Notes under the pieces: model-generated
The model's database searches: none
Seen by the model: the letters and a program-made list of their open reading frames with translations, nothing else
Told to the model about the DNA's origin: nothing
Shown: positions 20,879-30,634 of the stretch, one piece after another
Numbering within the stretch: position 1 is the stretch's first letter
Layout: every line of letters begins with the position of its first letter
DNA from: Roseobacter litoralis Och 149
Lineage (GTDB): Bacteria > Pseudomonadota > Alphaproteobacteria > Rhodobacterales > Rhodobacteraceae
DNA: 64,000 nucleotides
Direction: 5' to 3'
Assembly: GCF_000154785.2 (NCBI RefSeq)
Contig: NC_015730.1
Coordinates: 1,054,001-1,118,000 of the forward strand
Position numbers and translations under genes: made by a program

Positions 20879-21854
20879 TTTTATCACTCCGCGCATAGGC
20901 TGCATCCTGCAGGCACAGGGTGGAGCCTACCGCATGTGCGGGGTGGGACAAGCGGAATTGTCGGCGGGTGCGTGCTTGCGCGGGCATTGGCAAAAGCCGC
21001 GACCATCGTGGCGCAGGTTTTTCAGGCAATATGGCCTTGAGCTGTGCAAGCGGCAGCGTCTCAGGATCGCGCAGAAACCGGCTATACATGCGCATGACGC
21101 CGGGACGTTTATAGGCGGACCAATGACATATCCGCTTGCTCGGGGGCGAAATGGGCAGACCGATTTGCTGCAGCCGCGTTATCGTCTTGGGACAATCAAG
21201 CTGCACGGTGACGGCATTTTGCGCCTCAATGCCCTGTCCGATCGTACAATCGCGGGGGGTGTCGGCCTTGACCAGACGTTCAAATGCCGCATCAAAAAGA
21301 TCATTTTCGCGGCTTGTCACATTCAAAACCCGCACAGTGCGTCCGGCCGGTGTTGCGAGCAGCGATTTCGCGCGGCCTGCATAGGTCGCACCCGTCAACA
21401 GAACCATGCGGTCAACCGCGCCGGCGGGCAAATGGGCCAGAGCGCTGAGGGCGGCCTCGGACCCCATGGAGTGTGCAATAATGTGTATTGGGCGCTGAGG
21501 GGAATGGGCCTTGAGCATTTGAATGACGGCGGCGAGCTGCGCACCGAGCTGTGATGCGCGTTGGTGCACCGTCCGCAGGGATCCCCGCGCGAACCAGCCA
21601 AAGGCAATGCCAAGCCCCTCGGCGGGATGCGCCCCCTCGAACCCAAGTGCTGCGGGCCAACTGTGCTCGGTTTTTCCAAACAGTTTGCGGTGTGGGCAGT
21701 GATCTTCAGTGCCCGGTGCGTATTTATAGCCATGCACCATGATCACGGCCGGTCCCGGTTTTGAGGCCAGTGCGCAGAGCCTGTAAGGCGCGGCTTGCGC
21801 CGTGTCATGCAAGGCAAGGGCGGACGGCGTGGCATTGATCCTGAGCAAAGGCAT
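20862..21854 (-). CDS. Alpha/beta-fold hydrolase
   Basis: A 330-residue cytoplasmic protein. The oxyanion region VIMVHGYKYAPGTEDHCPH, the nucleophile elbow IHIIAHSMGSEAALSAL (Ser in A-H-S-M-G, an Ala replacing the first Gly of GxSxG), and a C-terminal His in RICHWSAYKRPGVM fit a serine hydrolase triad. The last ~60 residues are basic and low in structure. The substrate is unknown. It overlaps and precedes the YfcG-like GST, suggesting a joint detoxification or acyl-thiol role, which is only an inference. It is divergent from metZ. Confidence 0.8.
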   Translation of the reverse strand: MPLLRINATPSALALHDTAQAAPYRLCALASKPGPAVIMVHGYKYAPGTEDHCPHRKLFGKTEHSWPAALGFEGAHPAEGLGIAFGWFARGSLRTVHQRASQLGAQLAAVIQMLKAHSPQRPIHIIAHSMGSEAALSALAHLPAGAVDRMVLLTGATYAGRAKSLLATPAGRTVRVLNVTSRENDLFDAAFERLVKADTPRDCTIGQGIEAQNAVTVQLDCPKTITRLQQIGLPISPPSKRICHWSAYKRPGVMRMYSRFLRDPETLPLAQLKAILPEKPAPRWSRLLPMPAQARTRRQFRLSHPAHAVGSTLCLQDAAYARSDKNEPAY

Positions 21855-21975
21855 CGCGCCCCCCTACACCATATTTTGTGGTTCTTTGTTGAACCATCCA
21901 TAGGTAGGAAAGATGAAAACCGTATTACACCACCGTGACGGTGTTGACGCGCAACACCCTTTATTCTACGAGAAG

Positions 21976-22028
21976 GCGTGGCGATTTGATACCGGATTGC
22001 GGGCCACTCTAAACACTCCGCTAAAAGG
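21976..22028 (+). promoter_or_regulatory. SAM-II riboswitch upstream of metZ
   Basis: The stem GTGGC (21978-21982) pairs with GCCAC (22003-22007). The loop carries GATTTGATACCGGATTGC, and the pseudoknot arm ends in CCGCTAAAAGG (22018-22028). Order, spacing and the conserved GATTT-GA-CCG-ATTGC and GCTAAA blocks match the compact SAM-II H-type pseudoknot aptamer of alphaproteobacteria. An intrinsic terminator follows 14 bases later, so S-adenosylmethionine binding probably turns metZ off, here by transcription termination. Confidence 0.9.
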
Positions 22029-22041
22029 TCACTCGATGAGG

Positions 22042-22077
22042 AAACCCCGTCGCATTGACCGCGTATGGGGTTTTTTT
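22042..22077 (+). terminator. Intrinsic terminator between the SAM-II aptamer and metZ
   Basis: AAACCCC (22042-22048) pairs with GGGGTTT (22067-22073), with CGC/GCG extending the pairing inside the 18-base loop, and seven T residues follow (22071-22077). It lies 30 bases before the metZ start and just after the riboswitch, the expected position for the expression platform. Confidence 0.85.
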
Positions 22078-22106
22078 GTGTCCGAAACGGACTGGAGAAG
22101 ACGAGA

Positions 22107-23288
22107 ATGACAAAAGACCTCAAACCGCGGACGCGTGCTGTGCATGCGGGTACCCGACGAAGCCAGTACGGCGAAGTGTCGGAGGCGATCTTTCTGACGC
22201 AGGGCTTTGTGTATGACACGGCCGAACAGGCCGAAGCACGGTTTGTTGAAGCGGGGCCGGATGAGTTCATCTATGCACGCTATGGAAACCCCACAGTTGC
22301 GATGTTCGAAGACCGCATCGCGGCACTGGAAGGTGCGGAAGACGCCTTTGCCACCGCTTCTGGCATGGCCGCAGTGTCGGGCGCGTTGATGTCCATGCTC
22401 AAAGCAGGCGATCACGTCGTTTCGGCCCGCGCGCTTTTCGGGTCCTGCCTCTATGTGCTCGAAGAAATCCTGACACGCTACGGTGTCGAGGTGACCTTCG
22501 TGGATGGCACAGATATCGCGCAGTGGAAGGAGGCCATTCGCGATGATACGCGCGCCGTCTTCTTCGAATCAATTTCCAATCCCACGTTGCAAGTCGTTGA
22601 TATTGAGACCGTCGCAGGTCTGGCCCATGCCAAAGGCGCAATCGTGCTTGTGGACAACGTGTTTGCAACCCCAGTGTGGTCCCGGGCCTTTGAGCAGGGC
22701 GCTGATGTCGTGATTTACTCAACGACCAAACATATCGACGGGCAGGGCAGGGCGTTGGGAGGCGTGATCCTCGGTACCAAGGATTTCGTCCGAAAAACCG
22801 TAGAACCCTACATGAAACACACCGGCGGTTCCATGAGCCCGTTTACAGCTTGGGTCATGCTGAAAGGGCTTGAAACGCTTGATTTACGGGTGCGGGCGCA
22901 GACCGAAAACGCAACGGCACTGGCCATCGCGCTTGATGGGCATGAAAAACTGAACCGGGTTATTTATCCCGGCATTCCAAGCCACGCGCAGCACGCGCTG
23001 GTGAAACGGCAGATGGAAAAAGGGGGGACGGTCCTTTCGATTGATCTGGCAGGGGGTAAAGAGGCGGCATTCCGGTTTTTGAACGCTATTGAGGTTGGTG
23101 TCATCTCCAATAACCTGGGCGATGCAAAGACGATTTTGACGCATCCCGCGACAACGACACATCAGCGTTTGCCGCAAGACCAGAAAGATGCGCTTGGAAT
23201 TTCAGCAGGCTTAATTCGCATCAGTGTCGGGATTGAGGATCAGGAAGACCTGAAAGCGGACCTTTTTCAGGCCTTGCAGTGTGTTTGA
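22107..23288 (+). CDS. metZ: O-succinylhomoserine sulfhydrylase
   Basis: PLP enzyme that makes homocysteine from O-succinylhomoserine and sulfide, the direct sulfhydrylation route to methionine. The 393 residues show the Cys/Met metabolism PLP fold: RYGNPTVAMFEDRIAALEGA, ATASGMAAVSGALMS, VDNVFATPVWSRAFEQGADV and STTKHIDGQGRALGG with the Schiff-base lysine. The ATG at 22107 follows GGAGAAGACGAGA. Control by the SAM-II riboswitch supports the methionine role. Confidence 0.94.
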   Translation: MTKDLKPRTRAVHAGTRRSQYGEVSEAIFLTQGFVYDTAEQAEARFVEAGPDEFIYARYGNPTVAMFEDRIAALEGAEDAFATASGMAAVSGALMSMLKAGDHVVSARALFGSCLYVLEEILTRYGVEVTFVDGTDIAQWKEAIRDDTRAVFFESISNPTLQVVDIETVAGLAHAKGAIVLVDNVFATPVWSRAFEQGADVVIYSTTKHIDGQGRALGGVILGTKDFVRKTVEPYMKHTGGSMSPFTAWVMLKGLETLDLRVRAQTENATALAIALDGHEKLNRVIYPGIPSHAQHALVKRQMEKGGTVLSIDLAGGKEAAFRFLNAIEVGVISNNLGDAKTILTHPATTTHQRLPQDQKDALGISAGLIRISVGIEDQEDLKADLFQALQCV

Positions 23289-23450
23289 TGAGTTGTTCAT
23301 GGAATATAATAAAATCAACGCGTTATATGTTTTCTGCGCTGCGTAAGCATCTGTTTTTGGCAAATATGTACCGGGTATTTCCCTCTATGATTGGCAGATA
23401 GTTAATGCTGCCCTATGTTGCTACTTCGAAGACGTACAGGGAACATCGCG

Positions 23451-24554
23451 ATGAATATTCACACACCCGGATTACAGGTCACGCCCGACAGAGATGAGGC
23501 GCAGGCGGCACTGGATGTGCTGCGACAGTGGGCCAAACAGGCGACGCCGACTGAGATCAGCGAGCTTGACCCGTCGGTCGCCCGCCTGATCCCGGGCATG
23601 GACGGGGTCGAGTATCCAGCCTTGTCGCGCGAGTATCCCGGTGATTTCGCGATTGATGACAGCTACAAAGAGACATTGCCCGATCTTCAAAACGGCCCGT
23701 CGAGCCTGATCCGCGGGACGAAACAGCAGATCCAGCATGTAGGTATTTCCAACTTCCGCCTGCCGATCCGGTTCCACACACGTACCGGTGGGGATATCAC
23801 GCTCGAAACATCCGTGACCGGCTCCGTCAGTCTTGAGGCGGATAAGAAGGGCATCAACATGTCCCGGATCATGCGCAGTTTTTACAAACATGCAGAAGAA
23901 ACCTTCAGCTTTGAGGTGATCGAAGCCGCGCTTGATGCCTATATCAATGATCTGGAGAGCTTTGACGCCCGCATTCAGATGCGGTTCAGCTTTCCGATGA
24001 AGGTGGATAGCCTGCGGTCTGGTTTGTCCGGGTATCAGTATTACGACATCGCGCTGGAACTGGTGGATCAGGGCGGCGTGCGCAAGAAAATCATGCATCT
24101 TGATTATGTGTATTCATCGACCTGCCCGTGCTCGCTGGAACTTTCCGAGCATGCGCGCGCAACCCGCGGACAGCTGGCGACGCCGCATTCGCAACGCTCT
24201 GTTGCGCGGGTTTCGGTTGAGGTTGAAAACGACGGTCAATGTCTGTGGTTCGAAGATCTGATCGAAACTTGCCGACGCGCTGTGCCGACCGAAACACAAG
24301 TTATGGTCAAACGCGAAGACGAACAGGCGTTCGCAGAACTCAACGCCGCCAACCCGATCTTTGTCGAAGATGCCGCGCGCCTGTTTTGTGAGCAATTGCA
24401 CGCCGATACCCGGATCGGAGACTTCCGCGTGATCGCGAGCCATCAGGAAAGCCTGCACAGCCATGATGCGGTCAGCATTCTGATGGAGGGTGACACGTTC
24501 AAATCGGAGAGCCTTGACCCGAAATTGTTCAACACGCTGTTTCACGTCGGATAA
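23451..24554 (+). CDS. folE2: GTP cyclohydrolase I, FolE2 (COG1469) type
   Basis: Converts GTP to 7,8-dihydroneopterin triphosphate, the first step of folate (and queuosine) synthesis, with a metal-flexible enzyme. The 367 residues include VGISNFRLPIRFHTR, the active-site segment STCPCSLELSEHARATRGQL and PHSQRSVARVSVEVE. The length fits the longer alphaproteobacterial form. The ATG at 23451 is the family start; the frame extends upstream to 23415. It may be the folate pathway entry used with folB and folP at 36.9-38.8 kb. No Zur box was recognised upstream. Confidence 0.94.
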   Translation: MNIHTPGLQVTPDRDEAQAALDVLRQWAKQATPTEISELDPSVARLIPGMDGVEYPALSREYPGDFAIDDSYKETLPDLQNGPSSLIRGTKQQIQHVGISNFRLPIRFHTRTGGDITLETSVTGSVSLEADKKGINMSRIMRSFYKHAEETFSFEVIEAALDAYINDLESFDARIQMRFSFPMKVDSLRSGLSGYQYYDIALELVDQGGVRKKIMHLDYVYSSTCPCSLELSEHARATRGQLATPHSQRSVARVSVEVENDGQCLWFEDLIETCRRAVPTETQVMVKREDEQAFAELNAANPIFVEDAARLFCEQLHADTRIGDFRVIASHQESLHSHDAVSILMEGDTFKSESLDPKLFNTLFHVG

Positions 24555-24711
24555 CTTGACCATCTTAGACGTGATCTGCCTTTTTGGGGCCAATTCAACG
24601 CGTGCGTACCTCAACCAGCTCTAGCGCCTTGTGGCCTCGCGGGCAGGCGGGACTTGCAGAGCAGACCGGATGCGCTTGACACCAGCCGAGCGCCGCGCCA
24701 ACCCTGCGCAT

Positions 24712-26160
24712 ATGTTGGACTTGCGCCCCGTCGGATATGTGATCGGTTTGCTGGTGGCTGTGCTTGGTGCAGCCATGGTTTTGCCGATGATGATCGATAT
24801 CGCCGAAGGGCGCGAGCATTGGCCGGTTTTTCTGCAATCCGCGCTCTTTACGGTCCTTGCGGGGGGGCTGATCGCTGTTGCCTGCTCAAACGGCGTCAAG
24901 GAAGGGCTGACGATCCAGCAAACGTTCATCCTGACCACCGGGGTCTGGGTCGCTTTGCCGCTTTTCGGTGCCATACCCTTCGTGCTCGGCGCGACCGAGG
25001 CCCGTTTTGTCGATGCGTTCTTTGAGGCCATGTCGGGCCTGACCACCACGGGCTCCACCGTGTTCACCGGGCTTGAAACGCTGCCCAAAGGATTGCTCTT
25101 GTGGCGTGGTATTCTGCAATGGCTGGGGGGCATCGGTATTATTGTTGTCGCCATGGTGTTCCTGCCGGAACTGCGGGTCGGGGGTATGCAGATCTTCAAA
25201 TCTGAAGCCTTTGATACGATGGGAAAAATTCTGCCCCGTGCGACGCAGATTGCCAGCCAGATATCCAGCATCTACCTTGGCCTGACCATGGCCTGCGCGC
25301 TGTGCTATCTTGCCCTCGGCCTTGATGCTTTTGATGCGACGGTACATGCGCTGACGACCGTTTCGACCGGCGGTTTTGCCAATTACGATGCGTCCTTCGG
25401 CACGTTTTCCGGCCCGCCGGAATATGTGGCCAGCCTGTTCATGATCCTCGCAGCACTGCCTTTCGTGCGCTATGTGCAGATGATCAATGGTCACACGGAA
25501 CCGCTTTGGCGCGACAGTCAGGTGCGTGTGTTCCTGATGACGCTCCTGATTATCGTGTTGGGCATCGCAATCGCCTTGACGCAGTATTTTCCAAAGGACG
25601 CCGAAAGCGCGTTTCGTGAGGCGCTCTTTAACGTGACCTCGATTATGACCGGGACCGGGTATTCATCGGCGGATTATATGCAATGGGGTCCGCTGTTGAT
25701 CTCCCTCTTTTTCTTTATCGGGCTGATTGGCGGCTGTGCGGGGTCAACCACCTGTTCGATCAAGATATTCCGCTATCAGCTGTTGTTTGCCTCGATCCGC
25801 TTGCAGCTGCGAAAAATTCGCTCTCCCAACGGCGTTTTTATCGTGCGGTATGAAAAGCGGCCCGTCGGCGAGGAAGTCCTCAGTTCGGTGATGTCCTTCT
25901 TCATGTTCTTTGTTTTGACACTGGGGTTGCTCGCGGTCGCCCTCAGCCTGACGGGGCTTGATTTCATCACATCGCTTTCCGGTGCGGCCACCGCCTTGTC
26001 GAACGTGGGGCCGGGTCTGGGCGATGAAATTGGCCCCACAGGTAGTTTTGCAGGGCTGAACGATACAGCCAAATGGCTTTTGACATTGGGCATGTTGCTG
26101 GGGCGGCTGGAGCTTTTGGCCGTCTATGCGATGCTCACCCTTTCATTTTGGAGAGATTGA
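24712..26160 (+). CDS. trkH: TrkH-family potassium uptake protein
   Basis: Membrane pore of the Trk potassium transporter. About 482 residues with eight or more paired helices. The four P-loop repeats are visible as TTTGSTVFTG, TTVSTGGFANYDAS, IMTGTGYSSADYMQ and ALSNVGPGLGD, each with the filter Gly. The N-terminal MLDLRPVGYVIGLLVAVLGA fits TrkH at 24712, although in-frame starts at 24631 (GTG) and 24670 exist and no ribosome binding site decides. The stop is followed after one base by the next gene's ATG. The TrkA regulatory subunit is not in the window. Confidence 0.93.
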   Translation: MLDLRPVGYVIGLLVAVLGAAMVLPMMIDIAEGREHWPVFLQSALFTVLAGGLIAVACSNGVKEGLTIQQTFILTTGVWVALPLFGAIPFVLGATEARFVDAFFEAMSGLTTTGSTVFTGLETLPKGLLLWRGILQWLGGIGIIVVAMVFLPELRVGGMQIFKSEAFDTMGKILPRATQIASQISSIYLGLTMACALCYLALGLDAFDATVHALTTVSTGGFANYDASFGTFSGPPEYVASLFMILAALPFVRYVQMINGHTEPLWRDSQVRVFLMTLLIIVLGIAIALTQYFPKDAESAFREALFNVTSIMTGTGYSSADYMQWGPLLISLFFFIGLIGGCAGSTTCSIKIFRYQLLFASIRLQLRKIRSPNGVFIVRYEKRPVGEEVLSSVMSFFMFFVLTLGLLAVALSLTGLDFITSLSGAATALSNVGPGLGDEIGPTGSFAGLNDTAKWLLTLGMLLGRLELLAVYAMLTLSFWRD

Positions 26161-26161
26161 T

Positions 26162-27754
26162 ATGCAACGTCCCTTGGGTGCGCAGATTTCACATATGCTC
26201 AAGGATCGCGGCGTCGATGTCATCTTTGGCATCCCCGGGGTCCACAATCAGGAAATGTACCGGGGCATCGAAGAGGCGGGCATCACGCATGTTCTGGCAC
26301 GCCACGAGCAGGGGGCGGGGTTCATGGCCGATGGTTATGCGCGCGCAACCGGCAAGCCGGGGGTGGCCTATGTGATCACCGGACCCGGCCTGTGCAATGC
26401 GATGACGCCCATGGGGCAGGCCTATTCGGATTCTGTTGCGATGCTGGTCCTATCGTCCTGTCTTGATGAGGTGGCCGCAAAAAAAGGCCAGTTGCACCAG
26501 ATGAAAGACCAGCGCGCCGCCGCGGAAACCGTGTGTGAATGGTCGGTGCAGGCGCAAACGGCGCAGGCTGCGTATCACCTGATTGACCGCGCTTTCACCG
26601 AGTTTCAGACCCGGCGCGCGCGCCCCAAGCACATTCAGGTACCCATTGCGGAACTTGAGGCGCTGGCACCGGTTGCACCGCCGCGCGACGATGGTGCCAC
26701 AATCTGTGCTGATGGCTTTTCCGCCAGCGACGCCGCGAAAGTCGTCTCAGCGCTTAAATCCGCCAAACGCCCGATGATGATTTTCGGGGGCGGCGCTGCA
26801 TCAGCCGCCAGCCCTTGTTTCAAGCTCGCCAGCCGTGCGGGTGCTGCAGCATTCTGCACATACGCAGGGCGCGGCATCATCCCGTCGGATTACGCGCTTT
26901 ACTTTGGCTCGACGCTGGCGCGCCCGGATTCTGCGCGCGTTCTGGCGCAAGCTGATCTGCTTGTGGTGATCGGCTCGGAACTGGCGGAGGTAGATATCTG
27001 GCGGGATGAACTGGGGCATCATTGCCCGACGATCCGCGTGGATATTGACCCATCCCACATGACCGGCGCGCGGCGGGAGGGCGACATTCAGATTGTCGCC
27101 AGAGCAGCCACCTTCGCGCAAACCCTGTGTGATGCGCTGGAGGGGCATATTCCGCAAACCGAATGGCGTGCTCAGGATATTGCGGCGACGCGATCCCAAT
27201 GGCGCGCTGAAATAGCCGCCGAACGTCCGGGCATTGTGCCGGTGTGCGATGCGCTGCAAGCGGCCTTGCCCGAAGGCACGATGATCTATTCCGACATGAC
27301 CCAGTTCGCCTATGTCGCGAAAGAAGTCTGGGATATGGACCGCGCGGACCACTGGCATCATCCCTATGGCTTTGGAACCCTTGGATATGCCACGCCCGCA
27401 GCCATCGGTGGGGCCATCGGGCGCGCTGGAAAACCCACGCTCGCTATTATCGGTGACTACGGATTTCATTATACGATGCAGGAATTGGGCGTGGCGGTCG
27501 AGCTTGGGCTGAGCCTGCCGATCCTGCTTTGGGACAATGGCAAGCTGAAAGAGATCGAAGACAGCATGGTGCGTGCCCAGATTGCGCCCAATGCTGTGAT
27601 CGCGCGCAATCCGGATTTTTGCAAACTCGCCGAAGCTTTCGGCGCGAGGTCAGCCGCGCCCCAAAGTCTGGATGCGCTCCAAGCCGCCGTGCGGGATGCG
27701 TTTGAGGCAGACGGCCCAACGCTGATCTATGTCACACCCGACGTGGGGCAGTAG
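26162..27754 (+). CDS. Thiamine pyrophosphate-dependent enzyme (acetolactate synthase-like; possible 2-oxo acid decarboxylase)
   Basis: A 530-residue, three-domain TPP enzyme. The N-terminal domain holds the catalytic Glu in RHEQGAGFMADGYAR after FGIPGVHNQEMYRGI. The C-terminal TPP/Mg motif runs from GDYGFHYTMQELG to WDNGKLKEIEDSM, with the G-D-Y-G-x-H form where GDG is usual. It lacks the FAD/regulatory features expected of IlvB, and no small subunit follows. Similar roseobacterial proteins have been linked to 5-guanidino-2-oxopentanoate decarboxylation (AruI), but the substrate cannot be set from the sequence. It starts one base after the trkH stop. Confidence 0.85.
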   Translation: MQRPLGAQISHMLKDRGVDVIFGIPGVHNQEMYRGIEEAGITHVLARHEQGAGFMADGYARATGKPGVAYVITGPGLCNAMTPMGQAYSDSVAMLVLSSCLDEVAAKKGQLHQMKDQRAAAETVCEWSVQAQTAQAAYHLIDRAFTEFQTRRARPKHIQVPIAELEALAPVAPPRDDGATICADGFSASDAAKVVSALKSAKRPMMIFGGGAASAASPCFKLASRAGAAAFCTYAGRGIIPSDYALYFGSTLARPDSARVLAQADLLVVIGSELAEVDIWRDELGHHCPTIRVDIDPSHMTGARREGDIQIVARAATFAQTLCDALEGHIPQTEWRAQDIAATRSQWRAEIAAERPGIVPVCDALQAALPEGTMIYSDMTQFAYVAKEVWDMDRADHWHHPYGFGTLGYATPAAIGGAIGRAGKPTLAIIGDYGFHYTMQELGVAVELGLSLPILLWDNGKLKEIEDSMVRAQIAPNAVIARNPDFCKLAEAFGARSAAPQSLDALQAAVRDAFEADGPTLIYVTPDVGQ

Positions 27755-27762
27755 TGGAAAAA

Positions 27763-29535
27763 TCACTCCCAACAGCTGACAAGGACTGTCATGCCAACGC
27801 CAAGGTCGGTGATGTCTTTCGGGTCCATGCCTGCGGTTTGGGCGCCCTTGCGTAAAGTTAATCCAGCTTGCGTCATGACCGACCCAATCGCCTGACCTGT
27901 CAGCGCAAAGCGTACGTCCTCGGGCAATTGGCGCCCGCCTTCTTCCTTTGGAAGCAACATGCCCAAAACACTGCCACTGCTGTCAAGAACCGGTCCGCCC
28001 GCGTCACCCGGCAAAGCCTGTACGGACAATCGGCCAAGGTCGGTTTCTCCGCTTAGACCTTTCATGTCCGACAGCTTCCCGAAGGTGAGAGAGGGTGCGC
28101 TGAGCTGTCCCTCGAATGAATATCCTGCAACAGCGATATCGGACTGAAGCCGCGGTGGTTGTGCGCTGAACTGCGCGAAAACCGGCGGCGCGAGCGACTG
28201 ATTTGGCGTCAGAAGGGCGATCCCGCGATTAAGGTCAACGCCTGTGAGTGTCGCCTCGAACTGATCGTCCAATGTGATGCGCGCGCAGCTTTCCACCGCT
28301 GCCGCCGTCGTGACGACGGACCCAGCCGCATCCACATAAAACCCCGAGCGCGAGATCGTTGGTTTTCGCACATCGATCCCTGCGAACAGGTCCAACTGCT
28401 GTGACGCGGGAACCCCCGCGCTTGGGTCCAATACTCCGGGAGTACTTTGGAAACTCGCGCGCATCTCCTGAAGCACCCGGCTGCGGCGCGCCTCATCGCC
28501 CACAGTCCATACCAGAGTGAAGCCTTTGATTTCGTCCCCGATCAATCGTACATCGGTTTCACTGACAAAACCGGCACCACGCCCCACGATCTGAAAGCTG
28601 TTGCGCGAAAGGCTGCGTGGCCCTTCCAGCGGGACAATCGTCAGGGTTTGAAGTATATCATAGAGCCCGGCTAGGGCATCCCGGTCCCCGCGCTGACTGA
28701 TCAGAAAGGCGCGGGCTTTGAAATCCCCCGTGCTGTCATATTCTGCAAATGGGGCTTCGTAACGGGTGAAACGCATCACCGCTGTCGGGAGTTGGATGGA
28801 AATACCCGCCTCGGCGTCGCGGACCATGCGCATGTCCAGCCCGTCCAGAATGGCCGTATAGGCCGCAATCAGTCGCGCCCGCTGCTGTGTGGTCAATACA
28901 CCTGTTGCCTCAAGTCCATTGTTGCGCTGCCATGTGGCCATCGCATTGCGTGTGCCGCGACCGAATGCACCGTCAATGGCGGCGTTATAAACACCCGCCC
29001 ATTGCAGTGCTGTTTGCAGCTCGCGCCGTTGTGCTGCAGTCAATTGACTTTCACTGCGGCGCGCTTGCGCTGGTGTTTCGGTATCAACTGGACCATCCAC
29101 ACTATCCAATTGCGCAGTCTGCTCGCCTGCCAGCACCGGGGGGACGATCTGCGGGGTGATCCGCTCTGAAAGAGAGCCAATTGCGCCCAGGCCAAGCACA
29201 TCGACGCCGGCCGGCCAATACTGCTGCGCATAACTGCTGCTCAACGCCACATAGCTGTCGTTTGGTATCAGGCCTTGCTGGCGATAGCGGGTCAGAACCT
29301 GCTCGGCATCTTCGGGGGTATAGGGGCCCAGCACCACGGCATACCATCCCCCGGCCAAAGAGAATCCGGCAACATCAGGCAAAGTCGCAGCATATCTCTC
29401 AACCCGCGCCAGCGCTGCATCATAGGTCGGTCGCGCCTCGATCTGGACCCATACCAGATCTCGTCCGGATTGCGCCTGAGCAGCGACCGACAGACAGCTA
29501 AAGCAAACAGATAAAACCAAAACAAGTCGCGTCAT
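27763..29535 (-). CDS. SPOR / peptidoglycan-binding protein with degenerate trypsin-like domain
   Basis: A 590-residue exported protein: signal peptide (MTRLVLVLSVCFSCLSVAAQ), a SPOR-like domain (residues ~25-105, with GGWYAVVLGPYTPEDA), a PG_binding_1 domain (residues ~185-245, LQWAGVYNAAIDGAFGRGTR), a middle domain of ~130 residues, and a chymotrypsin-like C-terminal domain (residues ~420-580). In the last, the positions of the catalytic triad read VVTTAAAVESC (no His), LNRGIALL (no Asp) and LPGDAGGPV (Ala for Ser), so it is probably inactive as a protease. It is likely a periplasmic cell-wall binding protein. The upstream in-frame start at 29601 is less likely. It converges on the TPP gene. 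Confidence 0.85.
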   Translation of the reverse strand: MTRLVLVLSVCFSCLSVAAQAQSGRDLVWVQIEARPTYDAALARVERYAATLPDVAGFSLAGGWYAVVLGPYTPEDAEQVLTRYRQQGLIPNDSYVALSSSYAQQYWPAGVDVLGLGAIGSLSERITPQIVPPVLAGEQTAQLDSVDGPVDTETPAQARRSESQLTAAQRRELQTALQWAGVYNAAIDGAFGRGTRNAMATWQRNNGLEATGVLTTQQRARLIAAYTAILDGLDMRMVRDAEAGISIQLPTAVMRFTRYEAPFAEYDSTGDFKARAFLISQRGDRDALAGLYDILQTLTIVPLEGPRSLSRNSFQIVGRGAGFVSETDVRLIGDEIKGFTLVWTVGDEARRSRVLQEMRASFQSTPGVLDPSAGVPASQQLDLFAGIDVRKPTISRSGFYVDAAGSVVTTAAAVESCARITLDDQFEATLTGVDLNRGIALLTPNQSLAPPVFAQFSAQPPRLQSDIAVAGYSFEGQLSAPSLTFGKLSDMKGLSGETDLGRLSVQALPGDAGGPVLDSSGSVLGMLLPKEEGGRQLPEDVRFALTGQAIGSVMTQAGLTLRKGAQTAGMDPKDITDLGVGMTVLVSCWE

Positions 29536-29692
29536 TACAGCAGTTTTCCCCAAGGCATACACTTTGGCGTCTAATAAGCAGGAAATCACCGGATTGACCA
29601 TAAGATGTCAGGTAATTTATCGTCTGAGATACAATTGACCCTTGTTCCCAGCCCACGTAGGAAGAGCGCGAGTTCAGCTTGAGGTTCGCGCC

Positions 29693-30634
29693 ATGTCAGA
29701 CAGCGTCACGACGCCAAAATCCTTTCAGGAGATCATCCTGCGGCTTCAGGATTACTGGGCCGGGAAAGGCTGCGCGATCTTGCAACCTTACGACATGGAA
29801 GTGGGTGCAGGCACCTTTCACCCGGCCACGACCCTGCGCAGCCTTGGCAACAGACCATGGGCTGCCGCCTATGTGCAGCCCTCGCGCCGCCCGACGGACG
29901 GGCGCTACGGCGACAGCCCCAATCGGTGGCAGCATTATTACCAGTTTCAGGTGATCATTAAACCCAGCCCGCCGGATTTGCAGGAGCTCTACCTCGGATC
30001 GCTCCGCGCCATCGGCATCGACATGGACCTGCACGACATCCGCTTTGTCGAAGACGACTGGGAAAGCCCGACGCTGGGGGCCTGGGGGCTCGGCTGGGAG
30101 GTCTGGTGCGACGGGATGGAGGTCAGCCAATTCACCTATTTTCAACAGGTGGGCGGTCATGACTGCCACCCTGTGTCGGGGGAACTGACCTACGGATTAG
30201 AGCGGCTGGCGATGTATATTCTGGGTGCAGATGATGGCAACAAGATGCCATTCAACGACCCCGGCTGTCCGATCCCGCTGACCTATGGCGATGTCTTTCA
30301 GGAGGCCGAGGCGCAATATGCCCGCTGGAATTTCGATGTGGCGGATACGGATGTCCTGCTGCAGCACTTTGTTGATGCCGAAGCCGAATGCGCGCGGATC
30401 CTCGCGCAAGCCCCCGACGATCCCAAAACCGGGCGGCGTATCGTGATGGCGCAGCCCGCTTATGACCAATGCATCAAGGCGAGCCATATCTTTAACCTGC
30501 TGGATGCGCGCGGTGTCATCTCCGTGACCGAACGGCAGGCCTATATCGGACGAGTTCGCGCGCTGGCCAAGCAATGTGCGGATGCCTTTGTGCAGACGCG
30601 CGCGGGCGGCTGGACACCGGAGAGCGCCGCATGA
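29693..30634 (+). CDS. glyQ: Glycyl-tRNA synthetase alpha subunit
   Basis: Catalytic subunit of the alpha2beta2 class II glycyl-tRNA synthetase. The 313 residues include [40 protein letters not shown], the class II motif 2 region [14 protein letters not shown], and [15 protein letters not shown]. The frame is open from 29642, but the ATG at 29693 matches the family start. The stop overlaps the start of the next small gene, which in turn overlaps glyS. Confidence 0.96.
   Translation: MSDSVTTPKSFQEIILRLQDYWAGKGCAILQPYDMEVGAGTFHPATTLRSLGNRPWAAAYVQPSRRPTDGRYGDSPNRWQHYYQFQVIIKPSPPDLQELYLGSLRAIGIDMDLHDIRFVEDDWESPTLGAWGLGWEVWCDGMEVSQFTYFQQVGGHDCHPVSGELTYGLERLAMYILGADDGNKMPFNDPGCPIPLTYGDVFQEAEAQYARWNFDVADTDVLLQHFVDAEAECARILAQAPDDPKTGRRIVMAQPAYDQCIKASHIFNLLDARGVISVTERQAYIGRVRALAKQCADAFVQTRAGGWTPESAA

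Noticed and set aside
23297..23370. AACGCGTT with A/T-rich flanks between metZ and folE2, resembling the dispersed repeat.
   Set aside because: Only the core octamer and loose flanks agree, the end blocks are missing and the genes are in tandem, so it may be chance or an old relic.
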